Positions 1-8,579 of a DNA stretch of 64,000 bases are shown in pieces (position 1 is the stretch's first letter; each line of letters begins with the position of its first letter). Position numbers and translations under genes: made by a program. The notes below the pieces were generated by a model. That model searched no databases. It was given only the letters and a program-made list of their open reading frames with translations, and was not told the DNA's origin. Source of the DNA: JBFJKD01 sp041600415 (GTDB lineage: Bacteria; Pseudomonadota; Gammaproteobacteria; Pseudomonadales; Porticoccaceae); contig JBFIKF010000007.1 of the NCBI GenBank assembly GCA_041600415.1, positions 62,001 to 126,000 on the forward strand, given 5' to 3'.

Positions 1-2
1 GT

Positions 3-734
3 GATTTCGAACGCTACCCCCACGGGGATCTGACCGCGCTGCGCAAGCTGTTAACGGCGCGGCAGGGGGGCCGTCAACTGATTGCTACGGATGGCGTGTT
101 CAGTATGGATGGCAACCTCGCGCCGCTGCCGGAGCTGACCGAGCTTGCCGCCGATGCTGGGGCCTGGTTAATGGTCGACGACGCCCACGGGTTTGGTGTG
201 CTGGGGAAAAATGGCGGGGGCGTTGCGGAGCACTTTGCGCTGGACGGCGCGCGCCTGCCAATCCTGATGGGCACTCTGGGTAAAGCGCTGGGATCATTTG
301 GTGCCTTTGTGGCGGGTAGCGAGCCGTTGATCGAAACCCTGATTCAATTCAGTCGCACCTATATCTACACCACCGCGCTGCCGCCAGCGGTGGCGGCGGC
401 CAGCCGCGCGAGTCTGAAGCTGGTGCAAAACGAGACCTGGCGCAGAGAAAAATTGCAGTCTCTGATCGCCCGGTTTCAGCGTGGCGCGCAACAGTTGTCT
501 TTGCCGTTGCTACCCTCGATAACACCCATTCAACCGGTGATGATCGGCACCGATGCCAAGGTTGTCGCGGTGGGCGCCGCGCTGCGCGCGGCGGGCTATT
601 GGGTAGGCGCGATTCGTCCGCCCACCGTACCCAGAGGCGGCGCCCGACTGCGCGTGACCATTAATGCCGAACACAGCGACGGGGATATCGATGGTTTGCT
701 GGCGGCACTGGATGTCGCGCTGCGGAGCTGCTGA
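3..734 (+). CDS. bioF: 8-amino-7-oxononanoate synthase, 5'-truncated by window edge
   Basis: Partial gene: the frame is open from base 3 and the visible 243 codons are roughly the C-terminal two thirds of a family of about 385 residues. The enzyme condenses a pimeloyl thioester with L-alanine using PLP, the first step of biotin ring assembly in the cytosol. Visible are GVFSMDG, the VDDAH segment with the Asp and His that hold the cofactor, and GTLGKALG with the Schiff-base lysine. An IRPPTVP element follows that is typical of BioF rather than of KBL, ALAS or SPT relatives. Its TGA overlaps the ATG of the next gene by one base (TGATG), so the two are probably translationally coupled. Unlike the usual bioF-bioH-bioC-bioD order, bioD follows directly. 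Confidence 0.95.
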   Translation, partial: DFERYPHGDLTALRKLLTARQGGRQLIATDGVFSMDGNLAPLPELTELAADAGAWLMVDDAHGFGVLGKNGGGVAEHFALDGARLPILMGTLGKALGSFGAFVAGSEPLIETLIQFSRTYIYTTALPPAVAAASRASLKLVQNETWRREKLQSLIARFQRGAQQLSLPLLPSITPIQPVMIGTDAKVVAVGAALRAAGYWVGAIRPPTVPRGGARLRVTINAEHSDGDIDGLLAALDVALRSC

Positions 735-1414
735 TGGCGGCAACCTACTTTATAACCGGCACTGATACGGGTGTGGGTAAAACGCTTATCGCTGCGGGGT
801 TATTGCATGCTGCGAACGGGCGTGGCTTGCGCACGGCAGCAGCCAAGCCAGTGGCGGCGGGTTGCGTAGAAGGCGTGGAGGGACTGCACAACGACGATGC
901 GTTGCTCCTGCAACGCACCGCTTCGATTAAACTGCCCTATGCGACAATCAATCCGGTGGCGCTCCGGGAACCGATCGCACCGCATATTGCGGCCGCAGAA
1001 ACCGGCATCGAACTGGGCGCGGCGGCGCTGGCGGCGGCGGGTCGCCAGGTAATGGATTGCGGTGCAGATCTGACGGTGATTGAGGGGGCGGGTGGCTGGC
1101 GCGTGCCCCTCAACGCTACACAAACGTTCGCGGACATCCCTCAACTTCTCGATATTCCTGTGATCGTCGTTGTTGCCATGCGCCTGGGATGCATCAATCA
1201 CGGTTTACTCACCATGGAAGCTATCAGGCGCGATGGACTGGTGATTGCTGGATGGATCGCTAACAGTGTGCAGCCGGACATGGCCCGCCATCGCGAAAAT
1301 CTCGCAACCCTGTGCGCCCGGTTACCGTATCCACTACTCGGAGTGGTGCCGTTTTTAGATTGCGCAGCGCCAGAAAACGTAGCTGAACACCTGAATATTG
1401 ACCCGCTTTTTTGA
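734..1414 (+). CDS. bioD: Dethiobiotin synthetase
   Basis: 226 residues, the normal length. It forms the ureido ring of dethiobiotin from 7,8-diaminononanoate, CO2 and ATP. The N-terminal P-loop reads GTDTGVGKT, the substrate-lysine region reads AKPVAAGC, and EGAGGWRVPL is the conserved nucleotide/Mg site of the family. The start ATG sits inside the bioF stop codon, so an alternative start is unlikely. No bioC or bioH gene lies between or after; pimeloyl-thioester synthesis must be encoded elsewhere. The next gene begins about 90 bases later and belongs to fatty-acid catabolism, so the biotin operon probably ends here, although no strong terminator is visible. Confidence 0.95.
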   Translation: MAATYFITGTDTGVGKTLIAAGLLHAANGRGLRTAAAKPVAAGCVEGVEGLHNDDALLLQRTASIKLPYATINPVALREPIAPHIAAAETGIELGAAALAAAGRQVMDCGADLTVIEGAGGWRVPLNATQTFADIPQLLDIPVIVVVAMRLGCINHGLLTMEAIRRDGLVIAGWIANSVQPDMARHRENLATLCARLPYPLLGVVPFLDCAAPENVAEHLNIDPLF

Positions 1415-1506
1415 CCCCAGAGTCATACAAAATGGGTGTCATCCCTGTATTTTGACTTTTGGGAGGCATAGACTCGCCTGTCTCCGAAACCTGTGGATAT
1501 CTGCAT

Positions 1507-3306
1507 ATGCCCGCCTACAAAGCACCGGTTCGCGATATGACGTTTGTGCGCGATGAAGTGTTTGATTTTCACACACACTGGCAAACGTTGCCCCACTGTG
1601 CCGATGCGACGCCCGATGTGATGGCCGCCGTGGTCGAGGCGGTCGCCACCTTTAGCGAAAATGTGCTGGCGCCCCTCAATCGTAGCGGTGATGAGGAGGG
1701 CTGCACCTGGACAGAGGACGGTGTACGAGCGCCCTCGGGGTTTAAAGCGGCTTATCAACAGTACGTTGCCGACGGCTGGCCGGGCCTGACTGGACAACCG
1801 GAGTACGGTGGCCAGGGTTTTCCGCCCTCCGTGGAAAACATTGTCACCGAATTTACCGGAGCAGCGAACTGGGCCTGGGATATGTATTCGGGTTTGACCA
1901 AAGGCGCCCGTGCCACCATCACGGCTCACGGCACCCCCGAACAGCAACGGGTCTATTTGCCCAAACTGGTATCCGGCGAGTGGTCGGCGACCATGTGCTT
2001 GACCGAGGCGCACTGCGGGACGGATCTGGGCATGCTGCGCACCAGGGCCGAACCTGCGGCGGATGGCAGTTATCGTATTACCGGCACCAAGATATTTATC
2101 TCCTCAGGGGATCACGATGTGTCCGGCAACATCGTGCACATTGTGCTGGCCAGATTGCCGGATTCACCCCCGGGGACCAAGGGTATTTCCCTGTTTATCG
2201 TGCCGAAATTTATGCCCGCCGCGGATGGTAGCGCCGGCGAAGCCAACGGGGTCAGCTGCGGCTCTATCGAACATAAGATGGGTTTGCATGGCAATGCAAC
2301 CTGCGTGCTCAACTTCGATAACGCCCGCGGTTTTTTGCTGGGGGAAGTGAATCGCGGATTGAACTGCATGTTTACGTTTATGAATGTGGCGCGCATTGGC
2401 ACGGCCATGCAGGGCGTGGTTAACGCCGAGCTGGCATTGCAGGGGGCGGTGGCATATGCCCGCGAACGCCTGCAAATGCGTTCTCTGAGCGGCCCAAAAA
2501 ATCCGGGTGGCCCCGCCGATCCTATTATTGTGCATCCCGACGTGCGGCGCATGTTGCTCACCATTAAAGCCTTTGCGGAGGGCAACCGACTGTTGATTCA
2601 TTATCTGTCCCACGAAGTTGATATCACCCATCTGTCGGCGGACGCAGCAGACCGTGAGCAGGCCGAACGGTTTCTCGCGCTGATGACGCCCATTGCCAAG
2701 GGGTTCTGCACGGAAACCGGTGTGGAAAGCGCCAGCCTTGGCGTGCAGGTTTTCGGTGGTCATGGTTATGTGCGCGAGTGGGGCATGGAACAAAATCTGC
2801 GCGATGCGCGCATTTCGACCATATACGAGGGTACCAGCGGGATTCAGGCCCTTGATCTGTTGGGTCGTAAAGTGCTCGGCACCCAGGGCAAGGCCCTGGG
2901 GCTGATTACCGGACGGATTCGGGATTACTGTGAGGCACACTCAGCTAACCGAGCCCTGGCTGAGTTTATTCGCTCCCTGCGTGATCTCGCCGACGAATGG
3001 GAGCAACTGACTCGAGACATCGGCTTTAAGGCGCTACAGGATCCGGAGGAAGTGGGCGCGGCCTCTTTTGACTACCTGATGTATGCGGGCTATGTATCGT
3101 TGGCACTGATGTGGGCGATGGCGGCCGAGACGGCCGACCGACAACTCAAAGCTGGTAGTACTGAAAGTGCGTTTTACAACGGAAAATTAGCCACGGCACG
3201 CTTCTATTACGCTAAACTGCTGCCCAGAACACGCAGTCTGGTAGCGACCATCAAAGCGGGTGCGGAACCCCTGACGGAGATCGCGGAGGACAGTTTTATT
3301 GCGTGA
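1507..3306 (+). CDS. Acyl-CoA dehydrogenase, ~600-residue DmdC/FadE5-like class
   Basis: 599 residues, longer than the ~380 of ordinary acyl-CoA dehydrogenases because of a C-terminal extension, as in the 3-methylmercaptopropionyl-CoA dehydrogenase (DmdC)/FadE5 group. It should oxidise an acyl-CoA to the 2-enoyl-CoA with FAD, passing electrons to ETF. The N terminus (YKAPVRDMTFV) is typical of the group, and that is why the ATG at 1507 is preferred over an in-frame TTG at 1459. The substrate/FAD segment MCLTEAHCGTDLG and the late IYEGTSGIQ with the MCAD-type catalytic glutamate are both intact. It stands apart from the block that begins at 4620 and may act on ordinary straight-chain acyl-CoAs. 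The true substrate cannot be read from the sequence; DMSP-related activity is only one possibility. Confidence 0.88.
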   Translation: MPAYKAPVRDMTFVRDEVFDFHTHWQTLPHCADATPDVMAAVVEAVATFSENVLAPLNRSGDEEGCTWTEDGVRAPSGFKAAYQQYVADGWPGLTGQPEYGGQGFPPSVENIVTEFTGAANWAWDMYSGLTKGARATITAHGTPEQQRVYLPKLVSGEWSATMCLTEAHCGTDLGMLRTRAEPAADGSYRITGTKIFISSGDHDVSGNIVHIVLARLPDSPPGTKGISLFIVPKFMPAADGSAGEANGVSCGSIEHKMGLHGNATCVLNFDNARGFLLGEVNRGLNCMFTFMNVARIGTAMQGVVNAELALQGAVAYARERLQMRSLSGPKNPGGPADPIIVHPDVRRMLLTIKAFAEGNRLLIHYLSHEVDITHLSADAADREQAERFLALMTPIAKGFCTETGVESASLGVQVFGGHGYVREWGMEQNLRDARISTIYEGTSGIQALDLLGRKVLGTQGKALGLITGRIRDYCEAHSANRALAEFIRSLRDLADEWEQLTRDIGFKALQDPEEVGAASFDYLMYAGYVSLALMWAMAAETADRQLKAGSTESAFYNGKLATARFYYAKLLPRTRSLVATIKAGAEPLTEIAEDSFIA

Positions 3307-3326
3307 CGCGACAATGAGAGAGCTGC

Positions 3327-3512
3327 ATGCCAAAGCCCAATAAATTATCCGAAGAAGACATGGCGCGGGTGCGCGAGTACCTGGCAACGCCCGTGCACAG
3401 CGTGGAACGCCAGCCATTTCGTCCGCTGCGCCTGTTGCTGGTATTGTGGGTAGTAGTCAGCATCGTGGGTGGCCTCGCCTATCTATTCGCCTGGATGAAG
3501 GACGTTGTCTAG
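3327..3512 (+). CDS. DUF3094 family small membrane protein
   Basis: 61 residues. A charged N-terminal half (LSEEDMARVREYLATP) is followed by the family signature VERQPFRPLRLLLVLW and one hydrophobic helix (about residues 34-57). This matches DUF3094, a family of short inner-membrane proteins known mainly from gammaproteobacteria and of unknown function. It starts 20 bases after the preceding dehydrogenase stop, with a purine-rich AGAGAG ahead of the ATG, so it is probably cotranscribed. The small size and membrane span make a catalytic role unlikely. Function unknown. Confidence 0.8.
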   Translation: MPKPNKLSEEDMARVREYLATPVHSVERQPFRPLRLLLVLWVVVSIVGGLAYLFAWMKDVV

Positions 3513-3781
3513 CGCCGTGGGAAATCGTTCCTCAGTGTTGGTGGGCTAATTGGAGAACGTGCGGCGAAATAACCGGCAACGGGTTGAGCCGTAGACCATC
3601 CAGAGGCACTGGAGCCCTTCCCGTGCCCCCGGTTTGTTTAAAACTGGTCCTTGAATTTCCCGAATCTCAAAAATCAAGTCAGTGCGAACGTCCTGTCTAC
3701 TGGGTGTTTTGCAGATTTACATCCTATTAGTTTAGAATTCAGCTGGTTACTTCAACGCATAAGTCAGTGAGTGTCGGCGCA

Positions 3782-4267
3782 ATGAGAAAACTTTTGATAA
3801 TAGGGGTGTTAATGTTAATGCACGGCTGCGCTCATCAGCCGCCTCCCACCGTGCAAGCTATCCCCGCGCCGCAGGCACCGGTTGTCGATACCTACGCTGA
3901 AATTTATGCCAAGCTGGAGGAAGCCCACCGGGAGTGGCAGGGGGTTCCTTACCGCTACGGTGGTTTGACGAAGGCCGGTGTCGATTGCTCGGGATTTGTG
4001 TTTCTGACGTTTCGCGAGCAGTTTGGTCTACCGCTGCCGCGTACCGCCCAGGCGCAGGCGCGCATCGGCCAGCCGGTAGCGATGGATGATATTCAACCGG
4101 GCGATCTGGTGTTTTTCAAAACCAAACCGTCGGTTAACCATGTGGGTATCGCCATGGGGGACAACAAGTTTCTGCATGCGTCTACCAAAAAGGGCATAAA
4201 AATCTCCAGTTTGACCAACAGGTACTGGGCGGCTCGCTATTGGAAAGCGGTCAGAATGCCCACCTGA
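3782..4267 (+). CDS. NlpC/P60 family lipoprotein (cell-wall peptidase)
   Basis: 161 residues from the ATG at 3782; an upstream in-frame GTG at 3767 would put five extra residues before the signal peptide and is less likely. The N terminus MRKLLIIGVLMLMHGC is a short lipoprotein signal with a lipobox cysteine, followed by a Pro/Ala-rich linker. The NlpC/P60 domain has the nucleophile in GVDCSGFV and the catalytic His in NHVGIAMG, with a GDLVFF strand before it. These enzymes cut the D-gamma-glutamyl-meso-DAP bond in peptidoglycan stem peptides, and this one resembles the Spr/MepS and NlpC type. The cysteine after the signal should anchor it to the outer membrane. Isolated in the window, not clearly in an operon. 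Confidence 0.88.
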   Translation: MRKLLIIGVLMLMHGCAHQPPPTVQAIPAPQAPVVDTYAEIYAKLEEAHREWQGVPYRYGGLTKAGVDCSGFVFLTFREQFGLPLPRTAQAQARIGQPVAMDDIQPGDLVFFKTKPSVNHVGIAMGDNKFLHASTKKGIKISSLTNRYWAARYWKAVRMPT

Positions 4268-4619
4268 CGAATCGATAAACAGGTGATTTTCGTGGTAACT
4301 CCTGTAGTCATTGCGTAAGCGCATGCGGCCGAGGTTTTCTGGTCACATCCCCAGCCGTCGCTGAACCGTCCGTAAACATCTCGCAAGTTGTATGCCCGTT
4401 ACGTAAGCCCCATGGTTTACCGTCCAAACCATTACCGCTACAATTTGCCGCCGTCCGCTCAAGGTCACCTGATTCACGCAGGGAGTCCCGTCAGGGGGCT
4501 CGCCTGGAACAGCTGCATTTGCAATCGTATGTACCGGGCAGCGATTCTATCTGCTACAACCCGCCGTCCACACGGCGTCATTGGCAACGCCTTAAGCAAT
4601 TGAACACAGGCATTGAAAT
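4268..4619 (+). other. Intergenic region upstream of the catabolic block
   Basis: About 350 bases without a convincing gene. Just after the NlpC/P60 stop there is a weak inverted repeat (CACCTG at 4261, CAGGTG at 4280) followed by ATTTT, possibly a poor terminator. A short open frame at 4388-4603 has no ribosome-binding site or recognisable protein and is discounted. The promoter of the 4620 operon should lie here, but no clear -35/-10 or -24/-12 pair was recognised. Confidence 0.5.
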
Positions 4620-5777
4620 ATGAGCGATACCCAGTGTTACCCCGAAATCCGCGAGGCCGTCGCGAAACTGTGCAGCCAATACCCTGGTGAATACTGGCGC
4701 AAGCTGGATGACACGCGCACTTATCCCACCGAATTTGTGACAGCGTTGACGGATGCCGGCTTTCTGTCCGTGTTGATTCCCGAAGAGTACGGTGGCAGCG
4801 GGCTGCCTATTGCCGCTGGCTGTGCGGTGCTGGAGGAAATTCAGCGTAGCGGTTGCAATGGCGGGGCCTGCCACGCGCAGATGTACACCATGGGCGTGCT
4901 GTTGAAACACGGCAGCCCGGAGCAAAAGCAAAAATATTTGCCGGGCATTGCGGACGGTTCCCTGCGCCTGCAGGCATTTGGAGTAACTGAGCCCACCAGC
5001 GGTACGGACACCACGCGCATTCGCACCCGCGCGGTGCGCGACGGCGATGATTACGTGATTAACGGACAGAAAGTTTTTATCTCGCGCACCGAACATTCCG
5101 ATCTGATGGTGCTGCTGGTGCGCACCACGCCGCTGGAAGACTGCAAAAAGCCCTCCGATGGCATGGCAGTATTTCTGGTGGATATGCGGGAGGCGGTGGG
5201 CAACGGCCTGACCATCAACCCGATTAAAACCATGGTTAATCACTCCACCACCGAGTTGTTCTTCGACAATTTGCGGGTGCCCGCGGCGAACCGCATTGGC
5301 GAGGAAAATAAAGGCTTTAAGTACATTCTGGATGGCATGAATGCGGAGCGTATTTTGATAGCGTCAGAGTGTATTGGGGACGCGCGCTACTTCGTCGAAA
5401 CCGCCACCCAGTATGCCAAGGATCGGGAAGTGTTCGGCCGTCCCATCGGGCAGAACCAGGGGGTGCAGTTTCCCATTGCCCGCGCCCACGTGGAAACCGA
5501 AGCCGCCGCGCTAATGGTCTACAATGCCGCCGAATTATTCGATGCGGGCAAGCCCTGCGGCGCGCAGGCCAATATGAGCAAAATGCTGGCCTCGGAAGCG
5601 GCCTGGCACGCGGCTGATACCTGTCTGCAGACCCACGGTGGGTTTGGTTACGCGCAGGAATACGATGTGGAGCGCAAATTTCGGGAAACCCGCCTCTATC
5701 AAATCGCGCCCATCTCCACCAATCTGATTCTGTCCCATGTGGCAACGCACGAGTTGGGGTTGCCGAAATCGTTTTAA
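4620..5777 (+). CDS. Acyl-CoA dehydrogenase, helix-G glutamate type, itaconate-cluster-like
   Basis: 385 residues, full length. FAD flavoenzyme of acyl-CoA alpha,beta-dehydrogenation. FGVTEPTSGTDTTRIRTRA is the flavin/substrate strand. The usual MCAD-type glutamate (IYEGT) is absent: the equivalent segment reads QIAPISTNLIL. A glutamate instead stands in GMNAERILIA, the position used by isovaleryl-CoA and long-chain dehydrogenases. A close paralogue is the gene at 26554, with which it shares the TTRI, KDREVFGRPIG and APxSxNxIL stretches. It is followed by a mesaconyl/itaconyl-CoA hydratase-like gene and a CitE-type lyase. An acyl-CoA dehydrogenase also sits in the Pseudomonas aeruginosa itaconate-degradation cluster (PA0878-PA0886), so a branched dicarboxylyl-CoA or related substrate is plausible but unproven. 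Confidence 0.9.
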   Translation: MSDTQCYPEIREAVAKLCSQYPGEYWRKLDDTRTYPTEFVTALTDAGFLSVLIPEEYGGSGLPIAAGCAVLEEIQRSGCNGGACHAQMYTMGVLLKHGSPEQKQKYLPGIADGSLRLQAFGVTEPTSGTDTTRIRTRAVRDGDDYVINGQKVFISRTEHSDLMVLLVRTTPLEDCKKPSDGMAVFLVDMREAVGNGLTINPIKTMVNHSTTELFFDNLRVPAANRIGEENKGFKYILDGMNAERILIASECIGDARYFVETATQYAKDREVFGRPIGQNQGVQFPIARAHVETEAAALMVYNAAELFDAGKPCGAQANMSKMLASEAAWHAADTCLQTHGGFGYAQEYDVERKFRETRLYQIAPISTNLILSHVATHELGLPKSF

Positions 5778-5832
5778 TCCACGCACCACAGTGGCAGTGC
5801 CGAGGGCAGTCACCAACCAGTGGGGAGAGTCA

Positions 5833-6717
5833 GTGAGCGAAATTGATATCGAACACCTGCAACAATGGGTGGGCAAGCAGGAAACCCGCGAGGACGTACT
5901 TGCCCTCGGTACCGTACGGGCCATGGCCGCTACCCTCGACTGGGAAACGGTTCCCAATATAGGCGATAAGCTGCCGGCACCCTGGCACTGGCTCTATTTT
6001 CTTGCCGCCGAGCGGCAATCCCGTATCGGGTCGGATGGGCATCCCCAGCGGGGCGGCTTTCTACCACCGGTGACTCTGCCGCGGCGCATGTGGGCTTCCG
6101 GAAAAATTCAGTTTGCGCAGCCGCTACACATTGGCGATAACGTTAAGCGCGTTAGCACCGTAACCAGCGTTACCCACAAAGTGGGCGGCTCCGGCGATCT
6201 GGTGTTTGTCGTTGTACGCCATGAAATTTATGCTCGCGGCCAACTGGCGGTGAGCGAAGATCAGAACATTGTGTATCGGGCGGACCCCACTCCCGATGCA
6301 CCAGCCCTGCCGGCCGTCGCGCCACGGCAAGTTGCCGAGTTCGGCCGGGAACTGCTTGCCGACCCGGTGTTGCTGTTTCGGTTTTCCGCATTGACCTTTA
6401 ACAGTCACCGTATTCATTACGACCGGGATTACGCGATTAACGAGGAAGGTTACGCGGGTCTGGTGGTGCAGGGACCCCTGAGTGCCACCCTGTTACTCGA
6501 TCTGGTGCGCAGCGAAGCGCGGGCTGCTGGCGTGTCGGGGGATATTGAGAGTTACGATTATCGAGCCCTGCGCCCCCTGATTGCCGGGCACCCGTTCCAG
6601 GTTCAGGGGTGTCGCGATGAACAGGGAGTGAGCCTGTGGGTGGTAGACCACACCGGCGCCATGAGCATGCAGGCCAGGGTCGGTTTGCGACAGGCGAGTG
6701 CCGGAGCGGAGCAATGA
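5833..6717 (+). CDS. Mesaconyl-C4-CoA/itaconyl-CoA hydratase-like (double hot-dog, MaoC/FAS1-like)
   Basis: 294 residues from a GTG at 5833, chosen because GGGGAGAG lies just upstream and because the family starts at this IDIEHLQQWVG-like region; the longer frame to 5737 overlaps the previous gene. Two hot-dog folds are expected: an N-terminal FAS1-like dehydratase half and a C-terminal half with FRFSALTFNSHRIHYD, the family version of the hydratase dyad. Members include mesaconyl-C4-CoA hydratase (Meh) of Chloroflexus and itaconyl-CoA hydratase (Ich) of Pseudomonas, both of which make citramalyl-CoA, as well as eukaryotic HTD2. The ATGA overlap with the following CitE-type lyase, which cleaves citramalyl-CoA, strongly supports that substrate. 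Activity on other 2-enoyl-CoAs remains possible. Confidence 0.82.
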   Translation: MSEIDIEHLQQWVGKQETREDVLALGTVRAMAATLDWETVPNIGDKLPAPWHWLYFLAAERQSRIGSDGHPQRGGFLPPVTLPRRMWASGKIQFAQPLHIGDNVKRVSTVTSVTHKVGGSGDLVFVVVRHEIYARGQLAVSEDQNIVYRADPTPDAPALPAVAPRQVAEFGRELLADPVLLFRFSALTFNSHRIHYDRDYAINEEGYAGLVVQGPLSATLLLDLVRSEARAAGVSGDIESYDYRALRPLIAGHPFQVQGCRDEQGVSLWVVDHTGAMSMQARVGLRQASAGAEQ

Positions 6718-7628
6718 GGAGTGCGGACACTGAACAGGATAACACTTTGCCGCTGTGGCGCTCGGCGCTGTTTGTCCCTGCCAACGTAGAGAAATTTGTT
6801 GCGAAAGCTCATACGCGCGGGGCCGATGCCATTATTCTCGACCTTGAGGACAGCGTCATTCTGTCGGAAAAGAAGCGGGCTCGGACTGCGGTGTCCGCTG
6901 CCGCGGCCCGGATCGCGGGATATGGCGTCGATGTGCTGGTGCGTATAAATCGCCCGTGGCGCCTCGCGGTGCGGGATATCGAGGCGAGTGTTGGCGAGCA
7001 CGTACACACTCTCGCCGTACCGAAGGTGATGAGTGCTGACCACCTGCAGTTTATTGCAGAGGTGGTCGCCGAAGTTGAGGTGGATCGCGGATTAACACCC
7101 GGCCATACTCGGCTGCTGGCATTTGTCGAAGGTCTGGACGGGATGGGCAATATCGACGCCATCGCCCACGCCAGCGATCGCCTGCTGGGCCTGTTCCTCG
7201 GGGCCGAGGATTTCTGCGCCGAAGTGGGTATGCAACCCACCGCCGAAGGTTTGTTGTGGGCCAATCAACAGGTGGTTTTTGCCGCCCGCCGCGCTGGCGT
7301 GCTGCCGTTGGGATTTGTCGGTTCGATCGCGGATTATTCCGATCTGGAACTGTTTCGCCAGCGTATTCGTCAGGCCAAAAGCCTGGGTTTTGTCGGGGCG
7401 CTGGGCATTCATCCCAGTCAGATCAGTATTATGAACGAAGAGTTTGTGCCATCTGCCGATGAGGTGGAGCACGCTACCGGACTCGTCGCGGCTTACGAAG
7501 AGGCGCTGGCACAGGGGCGTGGCGCCGCCGAATACCGCGGTAAAATGATCGATGCACCGGTGGTGGCGCGCGCCCGGGAAATCCTGCGTCTACAGAGGGC
7601 GCAGCGAGACAGATTTGTGGGCGCGTAA
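6714..7628 (+). CDS. CitE-family CoA-ester lyase, probable citramalyl-CoA lyase
   Basis: 304 residues from the ATG at 6714, which overlaps the upstream stop (ATGA) and has GGAGCGGAG before it. TIM-barrel lyase of the HpcH/HpaI/CitE superfamily: LFVPAN at the start of the barrel, DLEDSV with the Mg ligand, VRINRPW with the thioester-contacting Arg, PKV, and LLAFVEG with the second acidic ligand. Family members cleave malyl-CoA, beta-methylmalyl-CoA, citramalyl-CoA or HMG-CoA-like esters. Coupling to a Meh/Ich-type hydratase suggests (S)-citramalyl-CoA to acetyl-CoA plus pyruvate, as for Ccl in itaconate degradation. L-malyl-CoA lyase activity is the main alternative. Confidence 0.88.
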   Translation: MRSADTEQDNTLPLWRSALFVPANVEKFVAKAHTRGADAIILDLEDSVILSEKKRARTAVSAAAARIAGYGVDVLVRINRPWRLAVRDIEASVGEHVHTLAVPKVMSADHLQFIAEVVAEVEVDRGLTPGHTRLLAFVEGLDGMGNIDAIAHASDRLLGLFLGAEDFCAEVGMQPTAEGLLWANQQVVFAARRAGVLPLGFVGSIADYSDLELFRQRIRQAKSLGFVGALGIHPSQISIMNEEFVPSADEVEHATGLVAAYEEALAQGRGAAEYRGKMIDAPVVARAREILRLQRAQRDRFVGA

Positions 7629-7724
7629 CTTGCGCGTAACTGCCGTAACGTTAGATCAACCAATCATCAGCGGGACTAATTTAATACCGTAATTAATTAC
7701 CTACCGCAACTAAGGATCAGGACT

Positions 7725-8522
7725 ATGAGCGAGCCCGTTTTGTACGAACAACAAGGACGCGTGGCGATTATCACGCTGAACCAGCCGGAAAGCCGCAATG
7801 CGCTGTCCGACGAACTGGTGCCATCCCTGGTGGAAAAATTGCATCGCGCCAACGACGATGCCGGTGTCAGCTGCGCGATTATTACTGGTGCTGGTAGCAG
7901 TTTTTCCTCCGGTGGACATCTCGGCGAGATCCGCGCCATGACCCAGGAAAAAAAGCTGAGCGCCCAGGAACTGCGCAACTGGTATCTGGATATGATTCAA
8001 CAGATTCCGCGCACCATGCAGCAAATTTCGGTGCCCTGTATTGCTGCGGTAAATGGTTATGCGATTGGTGCGGGCTGTGACCTGACCATGATGTGCGACA
8101 TGCGTATTGCCTCGGAAAAAGCGGTTTTTGCAGAGAGTTTTATGCGCGTCGGATTGATTCCCGGGGATGGTGGGGCCTGGTTTTTGCCCCGGGTTATCGG
8201 CTTGTCTCGCGCCTCCGAAATGAGCTTTACCTGCGACTTTATCGATGCCGCCAAAGCGGAAAAATGGGGAATGGTTTCCGAGGTGGTTGCTCCGGACAAA
8301 TTACTGGATGCGGCGCTGGCCATGGCCAAACGCATTGCCGCCCATCCGCCGATTGGTGTCCGCATGGCCAAGAAACTGCTGCGGGACTCCCAGGATATGC
8401 CCCTCGGCGCGGCACTGGAAATGGCGGCGGGTATGCAGGCCATGCTACAGCTAACCGAAGACCATATTGAAGCGATTGACGCCACCCTGGAAAAACGCGA
8501 ACCGGTGTTCAAGGGGCGCTAG
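7725..8522 (+). CDS. Enoyl-CoA hydratase/isomerase (crotonase family)
   Basis: 265 residues. Starts with the typical VLYEQQGRVAIITLNQPESRNALS and keeps the oxyanion-hole strands (FSSGGHLGEI; NGYAIGAGCDL). AESFMRVGLIPGDGG carries the region where hydratase glutamates normally sit. AAGG-type Shine-Dalgarno (AAGGATCAGGA) lies before the ATG. It should hydrate trans-2-enoyl-CoAs to (3S)-hydroxyacyl-CoAs, or isomerise double bonds; the window also carries an R-specific hydratase (17075), so the two may serve different chain stages. About 100 bases separate it from the CitE-type gene, so it may be in the same transcript. A terminator-like hairpin follows at 8563. Confidence 0.88.
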   Translation: MSEPVLYEQQGRVAIITLNQPESRNALSDELVPSLVEKLHRANDDAGVSCAIITGAGSSFSSGGHLGEIRAMTQEKKLSAQELRNWYLDMIQQIPRTMQQISVPCIAAVNGYAIGAGCDLTMMCDMRIASEKAVFAESFMRVGLIPGDGGAWFLPRVIGLSRASEMSFTCDFIDAAKAEKWGMVSEVVAPDKLLDAALAMAKRIAAHPPIGVRMAKKLLRDSQDMPLGAALEMAAGMQAMLQLTEDHIEAIDATLEKREPVFKGR

Positions 8523-8526
8523 GCGA

Positions 8527-8545
8527 CTGTTTCAATGTGAAACAG
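8527..8545. promoter_or_regulatory. Perfect inverted repeat, possible operator
   Basis: CTGTTTCA-ATG-TGAAACAG: two 8-base arms with a 3-base spacer. The symmetry, short spacer and AT-rich half-sites look like a dimeric regulator's binding site rather than an RNA terminator. No second copy was found elsewhere in the window by eye. The only regulator encoded here is the AcoR-like protein at 19352. Confidence 0.4.
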
Positions 8546-8562
8546 CGTCGGGTTTCCGCACT

Positions 8563-8579
8563 ACCCCGAAATTCGGGGT
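8563..8579 (+). terminator. Possible intrinsic terminator after the crotonase gene
   Basis: ACCCCGA / AAT / TCGGGGT forms a compact GC-rich hairpin 40 bases after the stop codon, followed by TTTCCGGTT. The T-tract is short, so termination efficiency is uncertain. Confidence 0.4.

Noticed and set aside
4388..4603. Short open frame in the gap before the 4620 gene (71 codons)
   Set aside because: No ribosome-binding site and no domain; likely chance.
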